DNA of 64,000 nucleotides from Nitzschia sp. DOCU1 (taxonomy: Eukaryota; Bacillariophyta; Bacillariophyceae; Bacillariales; Bacillariaceae). The translations under genes and the position numbers were made by a program. Where the stretch lies: positions 3,720,001 through 3,784,000 of the forward strand of contig OX595987.1 of assembly GCA_951394045.1 (NCBI GenBank), in the 5' to 3' direction. The notes beneath the pieces were generated by a model, which did not search any database, was not told where the DNA came from, and was given only the letters and a program-made list of their open reading frames with translations. This document shows, one piece after another, positions 23,556-33,143 of this stretch; the stretch's first letter is position 1; each line of letters opens with the position of its first letter.

Positions 23556-24281
23556 CTACTTATCTTCTGCCAAGAAGCCCTTCTTGAAGCCGACGTAGTT
23601 GCCGCCTTCGGCAGGGTAAGAGTCGCGAATCTCGCGAACGACGCAATCAGGCAATTCCTTTTGATTGCCTTTTCCTAGGTAGCCACTAATAAAAGTAGTG
23701 GCGTCCCTGTAAAGGGCATAACGAATCTCGCGATTCGAAATGCCCTGGTTGTAGAGTTCATCGCCCTTCCCACCAAAAAGGAACTCCTTCATTGTCTTTC
23801 CACTAGTATCATCGCCAGTCTGATCCAAGAAACAGGGGGTTTCGCCGCAGTAGGCGCACTCCTTGATGGTACCTTCGGCGACGGCAGAGGGTGGAACGAA
23901 CTTAGGTGGCTTCGCAAGAGTGAACACCTGACAATTGTTGATGTGAGTCTTGAATGCCTTCACGTCCTCTTCGGAAATCCCGTCAGGAAAATCGAAGGTC
24001 ATGAACCTGGGGTCCGGCCCAGGTTCGGCGAACATACGCACACCGCCACCGATATCCGACACGACAATCTTCCGAAGTGGGACATTCTTACCAGTGCGAC
24101 GATTGTTTTCCTCGTTCGCCAAGAAGAGAGAGGCGGCAATCCGTTTGTCCTCTGGGTCGGGAACAGCACCGCGTTCGTACTCCAGCACCCCCAAGGACGA
24201 ATCGTATTCAATGCCGCCAAGGAAGTCCATGCCATAGGGGTTGTAGGACAAATCCTTCTTCTTCTGATTGTTGGAAGTCAT
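23556..24281 (-). CDS. Second gene of the piggyBac element, CxxCGxxPC protein
   Basis: 241 aa from ATG at 24281; the frame extends upstream to 24581 but that part runs through the right terminal repeats and is not credible coding sequence. It is convergent with the transposase and lies wholly inside the TTAA borders, so it moves with the element. Visible motifs: ECAYCGETPCFLDQ near the middle, a probable zinc knuckle, and near the C-terminus NREIRYALYRDATTF, LGKGNQKELPDCVVREIRD and YVGFKKG. I do not recognise a named domain and see no enzymatic signature. It may be an accessory transposition factor or captured cargo. The frame is intact although the transposase frame is broken. Confidence 0.8.
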   Translation of the reverse strand: MTSNNQKKKDLSYNPYGMDFLGGIEYDSSLGVLEYERGAVPDPEDKRIAASLFLANEENNRRTGKNVPLRKIVVSDIGGGVRMFAEPGPDPRFMTFDFPDGISEEDVKAFKTHINNCQVFTLAKPPKFVPPSAVAEGTIKECAYCGETPCFLDQTGDDTSGKTMKEFLFGGKGDELYNQGISNREIRYALYRDATTFISGYLGKGNQKELPDCVVREIRDSYPAEGGNYVGFKKGFLAEDK

Positions 24282-24510
24282 GGTAACAAGAAGAAATAAA
24301 ACAATGCATTGCGACTGTTTGGTGTCGGATGCAGTAGGTTGATTGTTGGATGCAGGTCGTTGCGCATTGTTTCTATGATCAAGATAGAGACGGCAGAAGT
24401 CGGGTTTACGCAAGGATTTGTTCAAAGTCCGCAGGCTCGGCACCCAAATCGATTTGGATGCCGAAAAAATCGGCACCCAAACGGCAGGCGGGCGCGCAAA
24501 AACGATTTGG

Positions 24511-24528
24511 GTGCCGCTATGGCGGCAC
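24511..24528. repeat. Subterminal near-palindrome, right end
   Basis: GTGCCGCTATGGCGGCAC, one substitution from the left-end unit, followed inward by further CGGCACCCAAA words at about 24437-24480. It mirrors the left-end array. Confidence 0.8.
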
Positions 24529-24536
24529 TCAAATTG

Positions 24537-24552
24537 CCGCTTCCGATTGGCG
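24537..24552 (-). repeat. piggyBac right terminal inverted repeat
   Basis: CCGCTTCCGATTGGCG, directly followed by TTAA at 24553-24556. Its reverse complement matches the left end in 14 of 16 bases. Confidence 0.9.
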
Positions 24553-24556
24553 TTAA

Positions 24557-25337
24557 AAGCCACGGTTTGGTCTCTCGTCATGCTTCTCCAACAAGATGGA
24601 TTTGTAGGACTCTTGTTCCAAAAAAGGTAGTAGTAGCGCCGCTAGTCCGCACATCTACAGGGACAAGAAAGGGGGTCCTCATCTTCCTTCTTGTTCTTGT
24701 TGTTAAATACACGAAATCAACAATGAGTCAGACTCGCCGCCAGCACGATGATCGCGGGAGAATTGTTGTAAGTTCTTCTTTTTCTCTGCGAAACAAAGTG
24801 GGCACCATCAGTCAGCTTGTTAATTCCGAAAAAGCAACGACGATATCATAACTACCGGTATGGAGTACTTGGTGGTCTGCTACCGGTAGTTCTGATGCCA
24901 GCAGCACCACCATCAGCGCCGCCCCCGCCCCCACCAGAACAAAACGACGAGGAGGAATTAACTGCTGTTGATGCGACGACTCGCACAGTTCCAGGTACGT
25001 AACTACGACCTTCTCAGATGTGAGCAGCACCTGCCTTCGAGTGGTACGAGTAGCTATGCGAAATTTCAGATGCTTGCTACAGTACCTGGTATGTCGTATG
25101 TTCGACTACGTAACTATCGGCAGACCGCTATCACTTTCTGGAGCGGCAGGAAGAAGGCTATTCGCAAGACTACGTATAGTGCATACTACATCTACGCCTC
25201 ATACTACATACCTAAACACTCTACGACTAATGCGACCGCATTTCAAGCTCGAGCGTCGCGAGTCCTCTCGTAGCGATCACATCATCTGTCGCTTTTTCAG
25301 TCGTTGCTTGCACTCTACTAGAGCACTTCCACATGAG
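24557..25337. other. Intergenic stretch right of the transposon
   Basis: About 780 bp without a supported gene. It holds two TACCGGTA palindromes (24853-24860 and 24881-24888) only 28 bp apart, and short proline-rich or cysteine-rich open frames with no recognisable domain. Confidence 0.5.
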
Positions 25338-25690
25338 ACAACAACCCCATTGACAAAAACCACTCTAGTTTCTCTCATTGTCTTATCTATCTGAGCAGGT
25401 CTCTTCTTTGGCCTCTTGGTGATAGTTTCGGTAACGAAAAAATGGATCTGAAAAAGACTGAAGAAAGCCTGGAGGAACTCATGAAACTGTACGAGTCAAT
25501 CCGGCAGTCTTCTGTTTGGTCGGAGGTTCTTGGAGGAAGCAGTGGTGAACTTTGCCTTCCCAAGTTCGTGCCACAAACAGCAGTATTGTCATACAGCTAG
25601 TGGTTCCGGCGATGGCGCTATTCCATCCTCATCAACGCCTTCCTCCAGTGACACGGCAGTCGAAAGTTCGCTCGAGGTGCACAGGACCAG
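25338..25690 (+). pseudogene. Truncated copy of the PUB-domain gene
   Basis: This segment is a diverged duplicate of about 28971-29290, including the leader sequence with CTCATTGTC/TTCATTGTC and CTGAGCAGGTCTCTTC and the first codons. The ATG at 25442 begins MDLKKTEESLEELMK exactly as in the gene at 29074. After CLPKFVPQTA the copy shifts frame and stops at 25598-25600, giving 52 residues instead of 388. Homology fades after about 25690, so the coiled coil and PUB domain are absent. It is a pseudogene left by a partial duplication, now beside HSF copy C. Confidence 0.88.
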
Positions 25691-25960
25691 GTAATTCCGT
25701 ACATCCAGTGCCTGGCTCTTTGTTTCCACATGCAAACGCCATTCACCAAGTCAAAACTGCCCTTTCCATCGTAGCCATGACTTGATTTGTTTCTGAAAAG
25801 CTACCCTACAGATGAATGGTTCGATGTTGTGACTACTTCGTATGGGTCAATGAAATGTAGAACTATGCTGTGGCTTTGTGAAATACAAAGCCACTATGAA
25901 GAATTAATGAACGAGGATCCGTCTGGAGATGCCGGTGGGGCCCCACGTTATGTATGACGA

Positions 25961-27364
25961 CTATGGTTTCGTTTCTTCATTGTCGTCGGTCGGGCCAAAG
26001 AGGGAGGCAAAAAGACGCCAATCATCATTGTTCACGATGTTCACCGATGAGCGATTACGAGATGACTGAAATTGCGTTCTTGAGGACAGCACTGACTGGG
26101 TAGACCAGGTGAGCAGCGAGGACGTTTCACTACTTGTGGTGCATGCTCGCTGCTTTGAGGAGGCATCAGTCATCATCAAGCGCTGACTAGCTTGAATTGC
26201 AAACTGCATCAAGGATTCTTCGTCGCGCTCCGCTTCCAACGATCCAAGTGTTCTTCTTCTGCTAGTCAACATTTCATTTCCGGTGCTGTGAACGACCGTA
26301 GACGAATTAAGAACAGAAGGCGTCTCCCTGTTGCTGTTCAGACGCCGAATCGCGTTACTGGCGGGGCAAGGGCAACAAGCTGAGGGGGATGGGGCACAGT
26401 AGCCACCATTAAAGGGCTTTTCGCGGCTCTTCAATTCATTGTGATTCTGGAAGTTGCCGTCGGCGTCGTCTACACCACACGCTACTAGCCGAGAATTCCT
26501 CTGCTGTGGGGGGCGAAGGCCCATGGGAAACTTGCTGCGCGTGATTTTGCGACCGTCCTCTTTTGGAAGCAATAGCAGCCCATGCAGTGGATCTTGCTTC
26601 TGCACTTGTTGTTCATGAAGTTGCCACCAGGTGGCACTACTTGTAGTGCTTTTCTTCTTGGCGGGACGCCCTTTTGGACGCCTTGTCATGCGGGCACAAA
26701 GATCAAGCTTGTCTCGTACAAAGAGCGGATGGCGATAAGCCCCAAAGTATGGGGAGGACTGATCCTTCCGTTCCATTTCAAAGCGGTACATGGCAACCTG
26801 GCGCTGAAAGCTCCGGTATTTTGGCTTTGACGTCGTGCTGATGAAGTAGCGAGATATTGAACTTTGTTTCAAATTCACGCTTGCAATGAACCTTGAAGGC
26901 TTTTCCGTCAGGAAGCCAAGAAACGATGTGCTCCATGCCTTTGCTTGCTGCTTCGTCCAAGATTTGATGCAGTTTGAAAGGAAACTCAAACTGAACACGG
27001 AAAGAGGGGGGGGGGGGGGGGGAGGGAGGAAGAAAGCGAGTCAGTGCACTTTTGTCGCGTCTATGCTCTGAACGACTATTATTTCGTGTCTACCTCTGCT
27101 GAGCCATTCCTGCATGATCAACTATAGAGTGCACACATGCGGAACCTGTTGAGATTTTCTTACCCGGGTTTGAATTACCACTCCACCAAGGTTTGCAAAA
27201 GAAGCGTCGGGACGTGAGATGGTCCTCTTTGCAGCAACAACGGAAGAAGACTGAGGAGCTGTCGACAATTCTTTCTTTATCGGTGTTAGAGGACCCCCAA
27301 TATGCACATCAGCATGTTCCTCGCGCTCCGTCGTTTTCAGCACTTGTTGTTGTGATGACACCAT
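25961..27364 (-). pseudogene. Heat shock factor-type gene, copy C, frameshifted
   Basis: The layout is the same as copies A and B: exon 1 27164-27364 (ATG at 27364, ending ...VIQTR at CGG|gtaaga), intron, exon 2 25961-26990 starting FEFPFKLHQIL. Exon 2 is 1030 nt, one more than a multiple of three. The extra base is near 26853-26860, where A and B read ATGAAC after GCGAGGT and copy C reads ATTGAAC after GCGAGAT. This shifts the frame inside the DNA-binding domain, right after FETKF. The downstream frame, including YRSFQRQVAMYRFEMER, SLMQFAIQASQRLMM and LFASLFGP, is otherwise intact. Exon 1 is also shorter than in A and B. It is a recent pseudogene unless the extra base is a sequencing error. 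Confidence 0.8.
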
Positions 27365-27891
27365 TATTCATGGAATGATTGTTGTTTCCAGTCGATATTA
27401 TATTAGTTTGGGGTTTTGTGATGGCATCACTCCTCCCTGTGAAACTGAAGCCATCGAAGGCAAATTCATGGCACTCTAGTTTTGCGGCACTACCGGTAGT
27501 AGCCCAAACATGTGCCACCGCAGAACTTCGCGCATAATATGCATCATGTAACTAGCTAGGTAGTGGGCAAAAGTTTTAGGACCAACTGATAGGGTGGTTC
27601 TCCTCTAACGGTAGTACAGGCACTTTCATCTCACTACCGATTGATATTCTCCATCGTTGCAATACTACACTTATGGAATGGAACGAGGCGTCGTTCGAGG
27701 CACGCCTGAGTTGGGTTTTTTATTCATACATGGGGCAATACCCAATCCTGAACAAATTTTTAATCCATGGAAATAGCATTTATTTAATGTTCGCCACGAA
27801 AGGAAGAAACGATTTGCAGCACCACTTCAACGCAAAGGCGAAAGGGCCATGAAGTTGTTCTCTTTTTTGCCCGTCCCAAGGATTAGCTGCA

Positions 27892-28145
27892 AATAGGACT
27901 TTCAAGAACAAAGAGCGTTCGGGTTGAAAAATCTCTATGTATCTACTCCTATGTTTGTACTATGTTTCCCTCCCTTCTTTGCGTCCTCATCGTTCGAGGG
28001 AAACTGAAATCCACAATTATGCCCTAGCTGAACAGAATACTACCAGCTTCGCCAGACGTTGCAACTAAAACAATTAGCGGCCTCGCCATGTATTTGCGCC
28101 AAGACGCTATTTTGCGGAATTTGTGTTCTTTCAAGGCCTTGATAA
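27892..28145 (-). repeat. Dispersed repeat, copy 1 (inverted relative to copy at 47.4 kb)
   Basis: The reverse complement of this segment matches 47430-47672 and 47881-47915 at high identity by eye, for example TTGTGGATTTCAGTTTCCCT, TGGCGAGGCCGCTAATTG (one change) and GAACGCTCTTTGTTCTTGAA. Copy 2 has an additional 208 bp in the middle. The shared reading frame with IASWRKY.ARPLIVLVATSGEA in both copies follows from the DNA identity and is not evidence for a protein. Confidence 0.8.
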
Positions 28146-28512
28146 TGGTCCGTGGCTCCCGTGGGGAGACCATGAAAAACGATGGGGCGGTGGGGTAGGG
28201 GCCCTGCCGGCGCCCCAAATGCCGCAAGGTGAGTACTGAATAATAAGAAATGGGACATAGATATTAATATGGCCTATTTCGTCTTGCACGCGCCTTCGTC
28301 GATGATCATGGTAATGTTAAGCGAAATCACCGAGGATGACGAATCAAGCTGCCGTCACGATGCTGCTCAGAGGATGATAGCATTTTTTCCTTCCAAACAA
28401 CGATGGCAGCCAGCGCAGAATCAATCACACAAGAGAACAACGATTTGCTACAAGAACGAATTGCTTCTTGCTTCCTCGCTGCCCTGCTGCTGCTTGTGGT
28501 GGGACTGGTGGC

Positions 28513-28514
28513 TC

Positions 28515-28541
<27 letters not shown>
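28513..28541 (+). repeat. CTG trinucleotide microsatellite
   Basis: About nine to ten consecutive CTG units follow GTGGCT at 28510. In one plus-strand frame they encode a poly-leucine run, which makes a short open frame (28403-28636) look like a membrane protein. Confidence 0.85.
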
Positions 28542-28545
<4 letters not shown>

Positions 28546-28737
28546 CGGATGCCCTCACCAGCAGTGGAGGGGTAACTGCAGCTACGATACTTGGATAACT
28601 ACCGGTAATAGAGGCACTCCTCATCCTATTCCTTAGTCCATCGAGGCGGAAGGGCGGACGGAAGAAGGACGGACGTACCTTAGACTATGATACCTGGTAC
28701 TACCTATGCCTTCATACCTAAAGAATTACCGCTGGCT

Positions 28738-28901
28738 CATAAACCGTTTCGCTTTCGAGCGAGGACACTTTTTTTGCAAATGCGCCCCACGCGATAACTC
28801 GTGTTGTACGCAAAAATCGTAATCCACTTCCATAACACGAGCTATCGCGTGGGGCGCATTTGCAAAAAAAGTGTCCTCGCTCGCAAGCGAAACGGTTTAT
28901 G
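28738..28901. repeat. Near-perfect 68-bp inverted repeat (hairpin or foldback element)
   Basis: The left arm, 28738-28805, starts CATAAACCGTTTCGCTT. The right arm, 28834-28901, is its reverse complement with two mismatches in 68 positions (TTCGAG/TTGCGAG and GATAACTC/GATAGCTC). The loop is 28 bp. It lies about 170 bp upstream of the PUB-domain gene start. It could be a foldback or MITE-like element, or if transcribed a long hairpin RNA. Confidence 0.92.
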
Positions 28902-29073
28902 TGACAAATGCGACCCAATTTTCAAACGCCACGCCACCGCCGATCTTTCGCTTTCGTTTGCACTCCTCGGACAACAACACCATTGACAAATACCACTCTA
29001 GTTTCTTTCATTGTCTTATCTATCTGAGCAGGTCTCTTCTTTGGCCTCTTGGTGATAGTTTCGGTAACGAAAA

Positions 29074-30240
29074 ATGGATCTGAAAAAGACGGAAGAAAGC
29101 CTGGAGGAACTCATGAAACTGTACGAGTCGATCCGGCAGTCTTCTGTTTGGTCGGAGGTTTCTGGAGGAAGCAGTGGTGAACTTTGCCTTCCAAAGTTTG
29201 TACCACAAACAGCACCACTGCCACCTAGTGGTGCCAGTGATGACGCTATTCCATCCTCATCAGCGTCTTCCTCCAGCGACACGGCAGCCACCATGGAACT
29301 AGACGTCGTTCCGGCCCCTGACATGGCCACTGCCGTCGACGCCCTGACTCGTATCCAAACTACCTTGGCAACAGAATTGCCGCCCAAGATGGATCGCTTT
29401 CGAAAGCGACTGGCCGAAAAAGATCCCGTCACGGACAAGCCTCGGTACGGAGAAAAGACGCAAAGTCGAGTTCAAGCATTGCTGCAAGCCTACGACTTTT
29501 TAATGTCGACAATTCCACCACAACAGGATACTGCTGCTACTTCTGCGGGCGGGGAGGCAGCAAGTCAAAGCCTGCTATTGCAACTTCAACAACGTCATGC
29601 TCATGTACTTTCGAGCGAAGAACAAGCCAAACAAGACGCCGAACGAGAGCGGCAGCAACAGGAAGAAAAGGCTCGCCAAGAAGCCTTACTTGAGGAGCAA
29701 CGAAAACGACAGGAAGCACTAGAAGCAGCAGAACGTAAGCGTCAAGAGCAAGAGGCAGCCGAGGCGGAATTACGGCGGCAGGCCGAGGCCGCTCGTCAAC
29801 GACGATTAGCTCAAGAACGCGCCGAACAAGAATGGATCAATAGTATTCCCAGGGGTCCACAAGGTGTCAAGCTGCAGCTGGATATTCTCAAGGATGCCAC
29901 TAAGGACGACCCCGAGGCTCTTGCTACAGCTATTACTGCATTATATACCATTTTTCAACAAATCAATGCCCATCCAGAAGAGACCAACTTTCGACGGATC
30001 CGTCGCACTCATGAAAAGTTTACACAAGATATTGGACGTCACAAAGGTGGTGTGGAAGTGTTGCTGGCGGCAGGCTTTGAACTTGGAGCAATCGATGACG
30101 TACCATGCTACTTATCCAAGGAACCCAACATTGAGACGGATATGGATGGATGGTCAGCATGGTTTGACTTGCTCAAGGCAACTCTAGAAATTCTAGAGCA
30201 AGAAGTTGCTAATCTTCCCAAAGGCAAACGAACAAAATGA
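29074..30240 (+). CDS. PUB-domain protein with central coiled coil
   Basis: 388 aa, single exon, ATG at 29074 (aaaATGG). The N-terminal 150 residues are Ser/Ala-rich. Residues about 190-265 are a strongly charged R/E/Q coiled coil (AERERQQQEEKARQEALLEE). Residues about 275-370 match the PUB/PUG domain: DPEALATAITALYTIFQQI, HPEETNFRRIRRTHEKF, GGVEVLLAAGFEL. PUB domains bind the C-terminal tail of the AAA ATPase p97/CDC48, as in UBXN6 and peptide N-glycanase, so a role as a p97 cofactor in ubiquitin-dependent protein handling is likely. No UBX or transglutaminase domain is present. A truncated duplicate lies at 25.3-25.7 kb. Confidence 0.82.
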   Translation: MDLKKTEESLEELMKLYESIRQSSVWSEVSGGSSGELCLPKFVPQTAPLPPSGASDDAIPSSSASSSSDTAATMELDVVPAPDMATAVDALTRIQTTLATELPPKMDRFRKRLAEKDPVTDKPRYGEKTQSRVQALLQAYDFLMSTIPPQQDTAATSAGGEAASQSLLLQLQQRHAHVLSSEEQAKQDAERERQQQEEKARQEALLEEQRKRQEALEAAERKRQEQEAAEAELRRQAEAARQRRLAQERAEQEWINSIPRGPQGVKLQLDILKDATKDDPEALATAITALYTIFQQINAHPEETNFRRIRRTHEKFTQDIGRHKGGVEVLLAAGFELGAIDDVPCYLSKEPNIETDMDGWSAWFDLLKATLEILEQEVANLPKGKRTK

Positions 30241-30381
30241 TAATGAACCAAGGCGCCATTTTTTTGTTTAGAATTTAAGTAGTGGTGGTCCACTACTTTA
30301 TGTATGATGCAAAAAGAAGAAAGAGCACAGTGCTGCAACCGGCAAACATACTATCGGTTGCATATGCAAAAGCAAGTTTGT

Positions 30382-31603
30382 TTACGGACGCCCCAACGAT
30401 TGCCATACAATGTTCCCACCAGAATCTTCATCGTCGAGCTGGAAGGCCCGCCCATCATTCATGAGTGACTCGCCAATCTTGGCCAGCATATTCGCACTGA
30501 CAACTGCAGTCCTGGCATCTTGGGCCTGTTTCAAGGAGCACCCGCCCTCTCCAAAGAAGGCCCCAAGAACCGAGGGAGCGACGGCGGTTTTGACACCGTG
30601 CTGGTACAGCGAATCATACAGACTGCTGCTACCACTTCTTCCGGCATTATCGTTACAGACGGCTCCCATTACATTGGCCACGGATTGCGAGCTGCAACTG
30701 CTCACTGTGCTTGGAAGGCTGATCGAGCATGAAATCGTGCCCGGCACCGACGGTTTCGGTCCTGGAGCAAGGGGCAAAGGGCTTTGCTGCACTTGCAGGG
30801 GCGGCGCGCCAGTTGTTGCAAGGCGCGATGTCGCCTCGAGGAAGTCATTGGCATCGATAGAGAACTGCAGCAGTTCAATTTCTTCCTGTAAGGAAGAACG
30901 TGGCGGAGGTACTGCAGTCGCGGCCATTGGATGACCCGCAGTATAGCTACCACGACTTGCCGGCCTTTCTTCGGTGGTTCTTAACTCCACCTCGCCGCCC
31001 GGAGTGCTTTCTCTCAATGGAGGAGTCTTGGTATTTGGTGAGGCACTCGCTACCGGGGTAGCCTCTGGCTTGTTCTTATTCCGTCTGCGTCGTCGAGTAG
31101 GACTGTGATTTACATGACGCATCATTTCCTTGCACAAATTAGGAGCGCCGCGGACGAACAGTTCGTTATAGTAGGCCCGGAAATCTTGCGATGTACGATC
31201 GCGGAATAGTTTGAAACCGTACATGGCAAGCTGACGCTGAAAGCTCCGGTATTTCGGGGCGCTAAAGTAGCGTGGTAAGATAGTGGCTTCGAAATCCTTT
31301 CTCGAATGTACCTTGAATGCCTTTCCGTGGGGAAGCCAAGAGACTATCCACTCATTTCCTTCTCGTGCGGCATCTTCTAGAATTGTGTGAAGCTTGAAGG
31401 GAAACTCGAACTGCGGGAAATGGTAGGGGCAGTGGGTTAATAGACTGTTGGCTGAACTAGAACATGGACAAGAAGACGAATATGTCATCAATGTATAGAC
31501 TTACTCGAGGACGGGACGCGGCCTTTTGCCCCGTCGCACTTCCTTTAGTGGTTCCCATCATCATCGTATCGTCTTTTGGTTTGCTTGCTTTCTTGTTCAT
31601 CAT
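30382..31603 (-). CDS. Heat shock factor-type DNA-binding protein, copy D (diverged), 2 exons
   Basis: Proposed CDS: complement(join(30382..31410, 31505..31603)), 375 aa. Exon 1 encodes a short basic leader (MMNKKASKPKDD ... ASRPR) ending CGA|gtaagt; exon 2 begins FEFPFKLHTILEDAAREG after ttcccgcag. The splice position and phase are the same as in copies A-C. The DNA-binding domain covers about residues 34-125, with WLPHGKAFKVH, ATILPRYF and YRSFQRQLAMYGFKLFRD, closer to canonical HSF (YGF) than A-C (YRF). The C-terminal part has IELLQFSIDANDFLEA and little else recognisable. It is divergently related to A-C, not part of their recent amplification. It converges with the PUB gene (141 bp gap). 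Confidence 0.87.
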
Positions 31604-33143
31604 CCGCTGTTGGAAGGACGTGATCGTGAGGCCTTTGTTGCGTTTGTTATGAATGAGTCAAGCCACTACCTTTCCGATTGAAAGGCAGTCCAAATGAACT
31701 GGTCTTGTGGTTTGCGTTCGCTATGCAATAGTACGCGAGCAAGTAGGATGTGGTACGACACCCTGGTTCTTTCGTGAAACAATGTCATATCTCACGATTT
31801 TGCGCTGCTGAACAGCTTTTCTTGGATCTCTGCGCCATCATCTGCATTTGCTACTATGTTCTACAGCATTCGCCTGGGCGTGTTTCTTGATACTTTCATG
31901 CGGGAAGGCGATGTTTGTGATGAATGCACAACCTGCTGTAGGGCTACTTAGGATTCCAAGAGCTGGCAGCGGAGCTTCTTTCCAACTCGGCCCCGTACCA
32001 AGTAGGTTTCGAGCCCTGTGCGAACAAGGACCCAGTTAGTATTTATCAGGAAGAACTTAAAGTAAAGCGGGGGCTTAATCTCACCGGCTGTAGATAATCC
32101 GAACCGTTCATGAGGGTTAAATAAATATTACGTCACGTTTGTTGGTTCGCCGGCAGATTCGAGAACATACCGAACAAAAGACGGAGGTTCAATCATCCTT
32201 TAGTGCTACCGCTATTGTGCGAAATAGCAAGCTCTTCAGAACTTGTCTTAAAATACGTGGTTTGGAATTATTTTTTCCATATCCACTTTTGGTGTGTGGG
32301 CGATGGTGGAATGAAGTTTTAATGCTTTTTTCTACCTTATTAATAAAGTTTCGGTAACTTAGTTTGCGTAACAGGAGGAAATTCAAGCTGTTGCGTTCCT
32401 TGATGTTCTGTTCTCCTTCGTTCTTCTTATTAATGAACGGCACTTCGCCATCGGGTCCCGCGTTGTCTCACTCATCTTTTCGCAGTCTTGCTGCAGACCG
32501 AGGGCGATTTCCCTCCTTGCCGCCTTTTAGGGCATGCTTGTAATAGCGCTTGTATCATGAGTTCGAGAGCAACGCATACTATGATACCTCTCAGGTAGCT
32601 AAAGTAGAGTACCGGTATGTAGTAACAAATTAGTTGATTCCATTTGGCTTGCTGCCGCCGACGACGCACAAGCACCAGCATGCCTTGTCCTTGGCTGTTG
32701 GCGGCAGATTCCTTCTTGCATTCGAAGACGGCACACCATGGGGCACGCACCGTAGAGCTGTAACTTGCGACGAAGAATGAATCCCGGGCACACCCCAGAG
32801 CGTGCGGTGCTACAAGGTAAAACGGAGCACTCACTAGTAGTGAGCTAAGGGTATGCAAATGCGAGCACTGTAGTCAGTTATTTGCCATTGTTGTCGGGGT
32901 GTGTAGTGAGTCCGCGGACAGCATAGAACACAGCGACAACACTGCATATCCGATAGATCATCATCATATTTGAACCCGCAAACTACCGGTACTTTAGTAT
33001 AGATGACTCTTGACTCATTGTCCAGATTTCAAGTCGGTTCTTGGGCCAACATCTATGCCACAGAAGTCGCTAGATTCTTAGGTGCTCGAGCTGAAATCAT
33101 GCGCCTACATTTCATGCTTGAAATCGTTTCGTTTTTGTGGCCA
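31604..33143. other. Intergenic region without a supported gene
   Basis: 1.5 kb between the 5' end of HSF copy D and the 3' end of the DUF3727-like gene. It contains two TACCGGTA palindromes (32610-32617 and 32984-32991). Open frames such as 32472-32858 minus and 33003-33227 plus have no recognisable domain. Confidence 0.5.

Larger units (their letters stand above)
20427..24556 (+). mobile_element. piggyBac transposon, 4.1 kb, TTAA borders
   Basis: The element runs from 20431 to 24552 and is flanked by TTAA on both sides (20427-20430 and 24553-24556), the target duplication typical of piggyBac. Terminal inverted repeats of 16 bp match at 14 positions: left CGCCAATCAGAAGAGG, right (reverse strand) CGCCAATCGGAAGCGG. 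Inside each end lie copies of a palindrome of the GTGCCGCTATAGCGGCAC type followed by CCAAAT. It carries two convergent genes: a piggyBac transposase (plus) and a CxxCGxxPC protein (minus), separated by 110-bp tandem repeats. It lies between HSF copies B and C. Confidence 0.92.
27365..29073. other. Repeat-rich intergenic region
   Basis: 1.7 kb without a supported gene. It holds a TACCGGTA at 27491-27498 and another at 28600-28607, a dispersed repeat at about 27892-28145, a CTG microsatellite at about 28513-28541 and a large hairpin at 28738-28901, each listed separately. From about 28971 the sequence matches the leader duplicated at 25338. Confidence 0.6.

Noticed and set aside
24282..24581. 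Upstream extension of the companion-gene frame of the transposon
   Set aside because: It runs through the right terminal and subterminal repeats; the ATG at 24281 is the sensible start.
28403..28636. 77-codon ORF with apparent membrane segments
   Set aside because: The hydrophobic run is created by a CTG microsatellite; no homologous motif or conserved context.
31980..32040. GGTTTCGAGCCC resembling a tRNA T-arm
   Set aside because: No matching acceptor, D or anticodon stems could be found around it.
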